Source: Balneola sp.
Lineage (GTDB): Bacteria; Bacteroidota; Rhodothermia; Balneolales; Balneolaceae
DNA length: 20,587 nucleotides
Assembly (NCBI GenBank): GCA_002730655.1
Contig: PCAT01000046.1
Location: 1 to 20,587 of the forward strand
Reading direction: 5' to 3'
The notes beneath the pieces are model-generated. The model had not been told where the DNA came from. It saw only the letters and a list, made by a program, of their open reading frames with translations, and made no database searches. The translations under genes were made by a program, and so were the position numbers. Shown here piece by piece: positions 7,588-14,320 of this stretch; positions within the stretch are counted from its first letter, which is position 1; each line of letters begins with the position of its first letter.

Positions 7588-9597
7588 TCAGCTACTGAAT
7601 TCCGAAATTTTTTTATGAGCAAGAATAGAAGCTATTTTTTTCTTTAAACCATCTGGGCCAATACCAACCTCATCATGTAATTCACGCTGAGTCCCATGTT
7701 CTATAATTCGATCCGGCAAGCCCATTATGTACAGTCTAGGTGGATAGTTTTTATTCTCACTGGATAATGTCTCTGCTAATGAATTCATGTCCAAAGTAGC
7801 ATAATATTCTGCAACTGCGCTACCAAATCCGCCAATCACCGCAGCATCTTCCAACGTAATCACGTGGTCAAATTTTAAGGCTATTTCATTGAGTAATTGG
7901 GTGTCTATCGGCTTTGCGTAGCGCATATCATAATGGGCAACTTGAATCCCTTTAGCAGCATATGCCTTACATACTTCAATAGCATATTTGCCTATTGGCC
8001 CAAATGTTGCTAACGCAATGGCCTCGCCATCTCTAATTTTTTTGCCTTTTCCAATGGCTATTTTCTCAAAGTTATCTCTAAGAGTCATTCCAGTTGACGC
8101 TCCCCTTGGGTAGCGTATAGCCCAGGCAGCTTCATTATATTCCGACGCGGTAAACATCATGTCTCTAAGGTCTTGCTCATGCAACGGCGATGATATGATC
8201 AAATTTGGTATCGACCGTAAATAACTTATGTCATACGCTCCGTGATGAGTGGGCCCATCAGCACCCACTACACCTGCGCGATCAATACAAAAAACAACTG
8301 GAAGTTGTTGGATGGCTACGTCATGCACCAATTGATCAAAACCACGTTGCAAAAATGTAGAATAAATAGCACAGAAAGCTTTTTTACCCTGTGCTGCAAG
8401 ACCTGCAGCAAAAGTTACAGCATGTTGTTCCGCTATTCCAACATCAAATGCACGATCTGGGAAAGTATGCATCATAGGTAATAAACTCGACCCACTTGGC
8501 ATAGCAGGTGTCATACTCACAATTTGTTCGTTTTTTTGAGCTAGCTGAACTAAAGCTTCACCAAACACATCTTGGTATTTTGGTGCTTTTGTTTTGATTG
8601 TTGGGACGGCAAGGGACTTTCCTGTTATTTTGTCAAACGGTGAGCTTTGAGCATGCCACTTGGTTTGTTCTCTTTCTGCAGGAGCAAAACCTTTACCCTT
8701 AACTGTAACCAAATGTAAAAGTTTTGGGCCTTTAATGTTTTTTAAATCTTCAAGTGTTTTTCTGAGACCATCTACATCATGGCCATCAACAGGGCCATAG
8801 TATTTAAACCCAAATGATCGAAAAAGGGATCCTGGTGTCACTGCTGCAGTAATCGCAGATTCTAACTTGGATGCTATTCTGCGCATTGTTTCACCGGCCG
8901 ACTTAAAATGTCCTAACAAGTCATAAATTTCGTCACGAACTCGATTAAACGTTTTACTACTAGTAATATCTGCTAGATATTCATTTAAAGCCCCAACATT
9001 AGGATCAATTGACATATTATTGTCATTAAGTATGACTAATACATCTTTATTCATGAAGCCAGCATTATTAAGGGCTTCAAAAGCCTGTCCTCCTGTCATC
9101 GCACCATCACCAATAACAGCTACTACTTTGTCACCAGTGCCATTCAGGTCGTTTGCTACCGCCATACCAAGAGCCGCTGAAATGGAGGTAGACGAGTGCC
9201 CTACTCCAAATGCGTCATGCACACTTTCCGAACGCTTAGGAAAACCTGATAAACCTTTATAAGTGCGGTTTGAATAAAACTTATCCCTCCTACCTGTAAG
9301 TATTTTATGTCCATAAGCTTGGTGTCCGACGTCCCAAATAATACTATCCTGGGGTGAGTTATAGACATAATGTAAAGCAACCGTTAATTCCACAACCCCT
9401 AAAGAAGCCCCAAAATGGCCTCCATGCACCGATACTATATCAATGATAAATTGGCGTAATTCGTCTGAAATCTCCCGTAGTTGCGTCTTTGGGAGTTTTT
9501 TTAGGTCTTTAGGGGATTGTATATTCTTTAGCAAAGGACCCGGTGTGGGGGTATACTCTGAAGAATCGTTTTTCGCCATATGATTGATAGAGTCCAT
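7588..9597 (-). CDS. dxs: 1-deoxy-D-xylulose-5-phosphate synthase
   Basis: DXS condenses pyruvate and glyceraldehyde 3-phosphate with thiamine diphosphate, the first step of the MEP isoprenoid pathway. At 669 residues it is slightly longer than the usual 620-640, because of about 20 extra N-terminal residues. Visible motifs are GGHFGASLG (59-67), WDVGHQAYGHKILTGR (88-103), the ThDP/Mg site GDGAMTGG (163-170) and NDNNMSI (191-197), and the transketolase-like GIAEQHAVTFAAGLA with the catalytic Glu-Gln-His. A methionine at residue 7 is an alternative start. The gene sits between xseB (15-base gap) and queA (14-base gap). Linkage of dxs with xseB is common in bacteria. Confidence 0.97.
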   Translation of the reverse strand: MDSINHMAKNDSSEYTPTPGPLLKNIQSPKDLKKLPKTQLREISDELRQFIIDIVSVHGGHFGASLGVVELTVALHYVYNSPQDSIIWDVGHQAYGHKILTGRRDKFYSNRTYKGLSGFPKRSESVHDAFGVGHSSTSISAALGMAVANDLNGTGDKVVAVIGDGAMTGGQAFEALNNAGFMNKDVLVILNDNNMSIDPNVGALNEYLADITSSKTFNRVRDEIYDLLGHFKSAGETMRRIASKLESAITAAVTPGSLFRSFGFKYYGPVDGHDVDGLRKTLEDLKNIKGPKLLHLVTVKGKGFAPAEREQTKWHAQSSPFDKITGKSLAVPTIKTKAPKYQDVFGEALVQLAQKNEQIVSMTPAMPSGSSLLPMMHTFPDRAFDVGIAEQHAVTFAAGLAAQGKKAFCAIYSTFLQRGFDQLVHDVAIQQLPVVFCIDRAGVVGADGPTHHGAYDISYLRSIPNLIISSPLHEQDLRDMMFTASEYNEAAWAIRYPRGASTGMTLRDNFEKIAIGKGKKIRDGEAIALATFGPIGKYAIEVCKAYAAKGIQVAHYDMRYAKPIDTQLLNEIALKFDHVITLEDAAVIGGFGSAVAEYYATLDMNSLAETLSSENKNYPPRLYIMGLPDRIIEHGTQRELHDEVGIGPDGLKKKIASILAHKKISEFSS

Positions 9598-9612
9598 AGA
9601 TAAACCTGGAAA

Positions 9613-9837
9613 TTAATTCAAACTTGACTGAACTTCTTTAATCTTTAACTCCGCTTTCTCAAGTAAATCTGAACATTTTTTTGAGAGTTCAACTCCTCTT
9701 TGATATAGTTCAACAGATTGATTTAATGACACGTCATCTTTTTCTAACTGTTGAACTATTTCTTCTAAATTATCTAAAGCTTCCTCAAAGCTTAAGCGTT
9801 CCCTTTCTTTGCTATTTTCTTCTTTCATTTCTTCCAT
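9613..9837 (-). CDS. xseB: exodeoxyribonuclease VII small subunit
   Basis: A 74-residue, highly charged, helical protein matching XseB. The core runs SFEEALDNLEEIVQQLEKDD (16-35), then SLNQSVELYQRGVELSKKC. XseB forms a two-helix coiled coil that binds the XseA nuclease subunit to form exonuclease VII, which degrades single-stranded DNA. The large subunit gene xseA is not in this window; the gene upstream is only a DUF4097 remnant. The start at the ATG followed by GAAGAAATG is not certain; a second methionine lies at residue 4. It probably begins the transcript shared with dxs and queA. Confidence 0.93.
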   Translation of the reverse strand: MEEMKEENSKERERLSFEEALDNLEEIVQQLEKDDVSLNQSVELYQRGVELSKKCSDLLEKAELKIKEVQSSLN

Positions 9838-9944
9838 TACTTAAAAATACCACCTATTCCTCTAAAGAAAAAATGAGAGGCTCGTCCCCAATAAATTCTG
9901 TGAATAACTAATAGGAAAATGAAGATCTTGCTTTGAAAAATAAA

Positions 9945-10352
9945 CTATGACGCAACTTTATAATATTTAACAGAAACAAGGCCTTCTGATGTCCGTGCTT
10001 TTAGTGATATGCCCCCGCCATTCACAGATCCTTTTATCGCATCTCTAGAAGAACCCCCAGTAAAATTTCTTAGCTCTATTCGAACCCGGCTTCCTGTTAG
10101 CTCTAAGTCATATCCAAGATTCTCTGGGACTTCAACCGTAACATTCCCCCCAGAAGTTGAAACTTCTATGTACTCAATAGGATTTATTAAACGTGCCTCA
10201 ATACTTCCTCCCGAAGTTCTGGCATTGAGCTCTCTATTAACCGGCGTTTCAATTTCGAAAACAAATTCAAAGAAAAAAGGCCTAGCATATAGATGAAAAT
10301 CTGGTGTAATTCCAGATTTCTCTTTAGATTCATGGATTGATATTGCATGATT
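9945..10352 (-). pseudogene. DUF4097-type putative adhesin, 3' remnant without a start codon
   Basis: The minus strand between a TAA at about 10353-10355 and a TAG at 9945-9947 reads open for about 135 codons. It encodes repeated glycine-rich beta-strand units: ETPVNRELNARTSGGSIEAR, YIEVSTSGGNVTVEVP, then GSVNGGGISLKARTSEGLVSV. This is the C-terminal pattern of the DUF4097/DUF2807 putative adhesin (beta-helix) domain common in Bacteroidota-like genomes. No ATG, GTG or TTG occurs in frame before the conserved part. Full-length members are about 250-300 residues with a signal peptide, and neither is found upstream in any frame I followed. Just upstream is an A-rich run next to the stop. I infer a decayed gene that has lost its 5' half. 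A functional short gene using an ATT or ATA start cannot be fully excluded. Confidence 0.65.
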
Positions 10353-10480
10353 TTATTTTTTTGTGCATAGTTTCATGGACTAATAACATAGAATCATTAG
10401 TCGTTTTTAATTATGCGCCTAAGAGCACTTACAAATGCTCCGTCACTTTAACATTGCAATGCCTGCAGTTACGAATCAAT

Positions 10481-10506
10481 AAGGCTTATGCAAATACATA
10501 TGCCTT
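10481..10506. repeat. imperfect inverted repeat, 10-bp arms
   Basis: AAGGCTTATG and CATATGCCTT are inverted copies with one mismatch, separated by six bases (CAAATA). No T-run follows on the plus strand, so it does not look like a terminator. It could be an operator or an RNA hairpin in a leader. Confidence 0.5.
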
Positions 10507-10571
10507 TACGGAATGAACAGAAAAAGGTTACCGTTGAATAGATAATTTAAACAAATCTTGTACCTTTATTT

Positions 10572-10595
10572 ATCCTACTCGTATGCGACTAGGAT
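10572..10595. repeat. imperfect inverted repeat, 10-bp arms, in the proline dehydrogenase upstream region
   Basis: ATCCTACTCG and CGACTAGGAT are inverted copies with one mismatch around a TATG centre. It lies 70 bases before the ATG of the proline dehydrogenase gene and just after a TACCTTTA element, a place where an operator or a 5'-leader hairpin would act. No binding protein can be named. Confidence 0.5.
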
Positions 10596-10665
10596 TAATT
10601 GGTTTGTTTCCTCTCACTTCTCATCACTAACAATTAATTGAATATCAAAAAGCCTTACTAACCCT

Positions 10666-11520
10666 ATGAAATTACCTTTTATTTTCGCCAAGCGATTTGT
10701 CGCAGGAGAAGGGTTTTCATCAAGCTTACCCGCTGCTAAACAACTCAATCAAGCCCAGCATCAGCTTACGCTTGATTTACTTGGGGAAAATATACACTCA
10801 CGTACTCAGGCTGAGCATAACGTAAAGGCTTATATTGATGTACTCCAAGGAATTAAACAACATGAATTATTGAGCGGAATATCGATAAAGTTAACTATGC
10901 TTGGCTTAGACATCGATGTGGAATATTGTTCCGACAATTTATTTAGTATAATGGAATATGCCCGGGCAAATAATCAATTTGTTCGAATTGACATGGAAGG
11001 TAGCGCATACACCACTCTTACTCTCGATTTATTCAAACGAGCACATGCCGAATTCGGTTCTCAGCATATAGGTACAGTAATTCAAGCGATGTTGCATAGA
11101 AGCAAGGAGGATATTGCTGAATTAGCTGGCTTAGGCGCAGATATCCGACTGGTAAAAGGAGCGTACAAAGAAACCAAAAAAAGGGCCTATCAAAAGATGT
11201 CCGATATTCGAGAGGCTTTTAATGCATATGCAGAAATACTTATTAACAGCACCGTCTTTCCTCGTTTTGGAACCCATGATGACCAGCTTATACGTAGTGT
11301 TCGATCTTATTTAGCAAATTATGATATCCCTTCTTCTAGGGTTGAGTTTCAAATGCTTTATGGCCTTCGCGAACAGGGGCTGACCGATTTGAATAGACTT
11401 GGTTACCCAACCCGAGTATATGTCCCTTTTGGGACAGATTGGTTCCCTTATTTTAGCAGAAGACTAGCTGAGAGAAAAGAAAATATTTGGTTTGTTATTA
11501 GTACTTTGTTTAAGCGTTGA
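10666..11520 (+). CDS. proline dehydrogenase (monofunctional, FAD-dependent)
   Basis: Oxidises L-proline to pyrroline-5-carboxylate and passes electrons through FAD to the membrane quinone pool. The 284 residues match the compact monofunctional enzymes of the Thermus/Bacillus type (about 300), not the large PutA fusion. Motifs in order are SIKLTMLGLD (73-82), RIDMEGS (107-113), QAMLHR (140-145), RLVKGAYKE (161-169), FGTHD (201-205), EFQMLYG (227-233), YVPFG (252-256) and the proline-binding RRLAER (265-270). The N-terminus is short, but another start is not evident. The gene has no Shine-Dalgarno sequence and stands alone. A pyrroline-5-carboxylate dehydrogenase gene is not in the window. Confidence 0.93.
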   Translation: MKLPFIFAKRFVAGEGFSSSLPAAKQLNQAQHQLTLDLLGENIHSRTQAEHNVKAYIDVLQGIKQHELLSGISIKLTMLGLDIDVEYCSDNLFSIMEYARANNQFVRIDMEGSAYTTLTLDLFKRAHAEFGSQHIGTVIQAMLHRSKEDIAELAGLGADIRLVKGAYKETKKRAYQKMSDIREAFNAYAEILINSTVFPRFGTHDDQLIRSVRSYLANYDIPSSRVEFQMLYGLREQGLTDLNRLGYPTRVYVPFGTDWFPYFSRRLAERKENIWFVISTLFKR

Positions 11521-11601
11521 TATCTACACAAACAACTCAAATCTATATATCTAAGCTGGGATTTTATTTACTTATATAACATTTAATTAACCTCCTACCT
11601 T

Positions 11602-12273
11602 ATGCCAGATTCTGCTCCTTTCCGTGTTTGGAATGAATACTCCAGCTATAATACTGAAGAAATGCGCGCACGGTCTAATGATTTCTATGAGCTTATCAAA
11701 AAACGCCGGAGTGTTCGCTCGTTTTCATCCAAAGAGGTTCCAATAGACATACTCGATAAATGTATAAAAAGCGCTGGCACTGCTCCTAACGGAGCTAATA
11801 AACAACCTTGGCACTTTGTAGTGATTACCGATCCGGTGATCAAAAAAAAGCTGCGAAAAGCTGCCGAAAATGAAGAACATTTATTCTATAATGGCCGAGC
11901 TACACAGGAGTGGCTACAGGATTTAGAGGCCTTTCAAACTACCGAAAAAAAGCCTTTTCTGGAGGAGGCGCCCGCTCTTATTGCTATTTTCAGCACAAGC
12001 TATGCCCAAAAAGACGATGGGACAAAAGAAAAGCACTATTATGTAAGAGAATCGGTTGGAATTGCCACGGGTATACTTATCACCGCCTTGCATAATGCAG
12101 GACTAGCAACGCTCACACATACACCTAGCCCAATGGGATTTTTAAACAAAGTACTTGACAGGCCTTCCAATGAAAAAGCCTTTTTATTATTAGTTTGTGG
12201 ATTCCCAAAAAAAGATGTAAAAGTGCCCATCATACAAAAAAAACCTTTGGACGAAATAAGAACCATTGTTTAA
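11602..12273 (+). CDS. nitroreductase-fold flavoprotein of the iodotyrosine deiodinase (IYD) type
   Basis: An FMN-dependent nitroreductase-fold protein of 223 residues. It resembles the catalytic domain of animal iodotyrosine deiodinase and its bacterial homologues more than ordinary nitroreductases. It shares EEMRARSNDFYELIKKRRSV, AGTAPNGANKQPWHF (58-72), the HNAGLATLTHTP block (164-175) and the late RPSNEKAFLLLVCGFP and KKPLDEI blocks. FMN contacts include RRSVR (35-39) and the Thr of THTP. By my manual alignment with human IYD, the residues that hold the amino acid part of halotyrosine (Glu157, Tyr161, Lys182) correspond to Glu92, Tyr96 and Lys117, all present with the same spacing. It lacks the membrane anchor of the mammalian enzyme and should be cytoplasmic. 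The family name is well supported; the substrate is inferred. A small gene starts 4 bases after its stop. Confidence 0.85.
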   Translation: MPDSAPFRVWNEYSSYNTEEMRARSNDFYELIKKRRSVRSFSSKEVPIDILDKCIKSAGTAPNGANKQPWHFVVITDPVIKKKLRKAAENEEHLFYNGRATQEWLQDLEAFQTTEKKPFLEEAPALIAIFSTSYAQKDDGTKEKHYYVRESVGIATGILITALHNAGLATLTHTPSPMGFLNKVLDRPSNEKAFLLLVCGFPKKDVKVPIIQKKPLDEIRTIV

Positions 12274-12277
12274 GAGA

Positions 12278-12382
12278 ATGGAGCAACATAACACTAAACA
12301 GTTCAAAGCTTTTTTTTATTGGAATTCATACGACTATTCCTTGGATGCAGATAGCCTATTAAACGAAGAGGTGGTACACTAA
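12278..12382 (+). CDS. small protein of 34 residues, unrecognised
   Basis: An open frame of 34 codons fills the space between the IYD-like gene and the DUF1643 gene. It starts 4 bases after the upstream stop, and its TAA shares one base with the downstream ATG (TAATG), an arrangement typical of coupled translation. The product begins MEQHNTKQFKAFFYWNSYDY and continues SLDADSLLNEEVVH. It is acidic and rich in aromatics in the middle, without a signal peptide or membrane segment. An AGAGGTGG stretch inside its 3' end could act as the ribosome site for DUF1643. I do not recognise the family with confidence. It may be an independent microprotein, or the truncated start of a longer protein. Confidence 0.55.
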   Translation: MEQHNTKQFKAFFYWNSYDYSLDADSLLNEEVVH

Positions 12383-12939
12383 TGCAATTGGTTCAGGGCA
12401 TAAGCAATAAGGCCTGGATTTACGATCATTCTGAACCAAATGTTCGATATACTTTAGGTAAAAAAGGGACTCGCCCATTTGTCTGTTTTGGGGTAAACCC
12501 AAGTAGAGCAACTCCAGAGCGCCTAGACCCAACCGTAGCTTCCATTGCTAGGTTTGCTAAGGATCACGGATATGATGGCTGGTTGATGTTAAATCTCTAC
12601 CCTCAAAGAGCTACCAATCCTGATAAAATGCATAAAAAGTTTCAGCCGATACTCCATCGAGAAAATTTACACTGGATTCGACATTATTTGCATAGATTTA
12701 GTCAGGAATCTCAAGTTCATGTATGGTGCGCTTGGGGAACTTTAATTGAGAAACGACCCTACTTATTGCAATGTTTATCCGATATACACGACGCCATTAA
12801 TAGCTTCAATCTCGACTATTATACTAGGGGGGCGCGATCAAAAAATGGGCACCCACATCATCCTTTGTATCTTCGTAAAGACGCCCCATTAGACCCATTT
12901 GACTTCAGTAATTACTTAAAAAATGCCTTCAATCGTTGA
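12382..12939 (+). CDS. DUF1643 domain protein
   Basis: A 185-residue protein spanning the whole DUF1643 domain. Family blocks are RYTLGKKG (22-29), GVNPSRAT (37-44), DPTV (49-52), NLYPQRATNP (71-80), CAWG (116-119) and GHPHHPLYL (156-164). The conserved Asn, Arg, Asp, Trp and His residues suggest an enzyme or nucleotide/nucleic-acid-binding pocket, but no biochemical function is established to my knowledge. It has no signal peptide or membrane segment. The ATG overlaps the stop of the 34-residue gene by one base, and AGAGGTGG lies at a suitable distance upstream, a rare Shine-Dalgarno-like site in this window. DUF1643 genes are often found in accessory or mobile regions. Confidence 0.88.
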   Translation: MQLVQGISNKAWIYDHSEPNVRYTLGKKGTRPFVCFGVNPSRATPERLDPTVASIARFAKDHGYDGWLMLNLYPQRATNPDKMHKKFQPILHRENLHWIRHYLHRFSQESQVHVWCAWGTLIEKRPYLLQCLSDIHDAINSFNLDYYTRGARSKNGHPHHPLYLRKDAPLDPFDFSNYLKNAFNR

Positions 12940-12993
12940 ATTTTCTTTCATATTGAAAGCAAACACTAATGGGCAATAAACCGTATGATTAAG

Positions 12994-14082
12994 TTAGGTT
13001 AAAGGCTTCATACGACTTAATGATAAAGCCTGAAGCATCCACTTAGGAAGCGATTTTTCAGGGTCTCTCTTAGTCATATCTACAAATAGACCAAACTTTT
13101 TGGCTATTGGAACCTTATGAGTTTCAACAAACTCAATTAATGTGCCATCAGGGTCTTCAATGTAGGTAAATCGACCCGCGGCCTCTCCCATATCAAAACT
13201 ACTCGCACTATCAACAGTAAAAGGGTATCCTTTCGATTCACACTCTATTTTAAGCGTATCCATCCCCTGTACATCGAAACATAAATGAATAAACCCTGGG
13301 TCACCCCAATATCTGTTCTTATATAATTTTTTGGGCGGGCTTAGTTTAGCATCAGTATCAATGCGTTGAAGGAGCTCAATTTCAGTTGGACCAAACAAAG
13401 CACTGAACCCCCCTTTTCTAGGCTGTGAATGTCGAATTAAACAGCGGCGATAAGGAACGCCTGTCCCATTAAGCCCTTCAAAATCATTGTATATTCCTTC
13501 CTCATCATAAATCACGTTATCATACCCAAGAATGTCTTGATAGAGTGTTAAGGATCGATCAATATCGCTCGAGCCAATTACTACACCCACTACACCCCCA
13601 GTCAGCATTCGTTCTTTTTTCCGAAAAAAAGACCGCCCTTGAATGACCTGAAAAAGATTACCATGAAGATCTTTAACAAAAAAATGCGGCTCTCCCGCTG
13701 GATTATTTTGTAAAGAGGCAACCACATTAAGCCCCTTCATATTAAACTCTTCGAAGCTCTTTTGAATATTCACGGTTTTTATTTTAGCCGCATTAATCCC
13801 AAAATCACCTAGACATACCTCTCCTTCCATCGGGGCTGGTGTTCGAGAAGTGTATTGCCATATTTCAAACCCTCCTCCACCTCTCATACTTAAACTAAGA
13901 ATAGCACGGCGATCGTGTGGCTTCCCTCCTGTATAAGGAAGCATGAGGTCAGCCGTTGCCTCATCATCAAAAACCATTATATCCATTCCAAAGTAACGGC
14001 GATACCATTCTGTTGTTTGTACTACATCAGTGTTTCCAATGCCAATTTGTTGTATGCCGGATATTACTTTGTTGCGATTCAT
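12994..14082 (-). CDS. tandem VOC-superfamily (glyoxalase/dioxygenase fold) protein
   Basis: A 362-residue protein with four beta-alpha-beta-beta-beta modules, i.e. two VOC domains: about 8-77 with 92-148, and 162-240 with 262-321. Metal-ligand positions in the second domain are Glu236 (IELLQ), His266 (FIHLCFD) and Glu317 (DPDGTLIEFVE), while the fourth is Gly166. In the first domain the equivalent places hold Gln12, Glu73, an Asn/Ala region near 97, and Gln145, so that domain is probably degenerate. The length resembles 4-hydroxyphenylpyruvate dioxygenase, but the characteristic blocks of that enzyme are missing. The sequence resembles a conserved but uncharacterised Bacteroidota family. It lies 238 bases downstream of tyrA on the same strand. 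The function is unknown; a metal-dependent reaction on a small organic substrate is the general expectation. Confidence 0.85.
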   Translation of the reverse strand: MNRNKVISGIQQIGIGNTDVVQTTEWYRRYFGMDIMVFDDEATADLMLPYTGGKPHDRRAILSLSMRGGGGFEIWQYTSRTPAPMEGEVCLGDFGINAAKIKTVNIQKSFEEFNMKGLNVVASLQNNPAGEPHFFVKDLHGNLFQVIQGRSFFRKKERMLTGGVVGVVIGSSDIDRSLTLYQDILGYDNVIYDEEGIYNDFEGLNGTGVPYRRCLIRHSQPRKGGFSALFGPTEIELLQRIDTDAKLSPPKKLYKNRYWGDPGFIHLCFDVQGMDTLKIECESKGYPFTVDSASSFDMGEAAGRFTYIEDPDGTLIEFVETHKVPIAKKFGLFVDMTKRDPEKSLPKWMLQALSLSRMKPLT

Positions 14083-14167
14083 AATGTACTCTGAATAGAA
14101 ATTAGGAAAATTTTTCTTTTACCATCTTAAAATAAATACTCTAAACGTTAAGCTTGGGAAGTTCGAT

Positions 14168-14175
14168 CAAATATA
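14168..14175 (-). promoter_or_regulatory. possible Bacteroidota-type -7 element for the VOC gene
   Basis: The minus strand reads TATATTTG, a full match to TAnnTTTG, about 86 bases before the VOC start. The -33 region does not show a clear TTTG at the usual distance, so support is partial. If real, the VOC gene can be expressed apart from tyrA. Confidence 0.35.
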
Positions 14176-14320
14176 CTGAGATTTTTATAGCCACTCTTTG
14201 ATAAAACTTGATCTATTTACTCATCTTCCTCAAGTATAATTTTTTAAGCCTCATAAATACAAACACAGTTTAAATAACTATTAAATCTCATGCCTAAATT
14301 TTGAATTAAGTACCTACATC

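Larger units (their letters stand above)
10353..10665. other. non-coding, palindrome-rich spacer upstream of proline dehydrogenase
   Basis: About 310 bases with no credible gene. It contains several dyads: GAGCA-8-TGCTC (10423-10440), the perfect palindrome CATTGCAATG (10452-10461), CTGCAG (10463-10468), and two longer inverted repeats listed separately. A near-match to a TAnnTTTG promoter element, TACCTTTA, lies at 10561-10568 but lacks a clear -33 box. The stretch probably holds the promoter and control sites of the downstream plus-strand gene. Confidence 0.5.

Noticed and set aside
10009..10296. Plus-strand open frame of 95 codons
   Set aside because: It is the antisense of the DUF4097 remnant, whose minus-strand reading shows real family repeats; the plus reading is proline/serine-rich without motifs.
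10583..10630. A 15-codon frame (MRLGLIGLFPLTSHH) upstream of proline dehydrogenase as a possible leader peptide
   Set aside because: It holds only one proline codon, has no ribosome site and shows no attenuator hairpins arranged around it; a chance frame is more likely.
10353..10665. Possible small RNA or tRNA gene in the spacer
   Set aside because: No cloverleaf, CCA-adjacent acceptor pair or TTCGA-type T loop could be arranged, and there is no terminator-like end.
12945..12959. CTTTC-ATATT-GAAAG hairpin between the convergent DUF1643 and VOC genes as a bidirectional terminator
   Set aside because: The stem is only 5 bp and AT-rich, and no T-run follows it on either strand.
12994..14082. 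VOC protein as 4-hydroxyphenylpyruvate dioxygenase
   Set aside because: The length and tyrA neighbourhood fit, but the characteristic sequence blocks and the full two-His/one-Glu iron site arrangement of that enzyme were not found.
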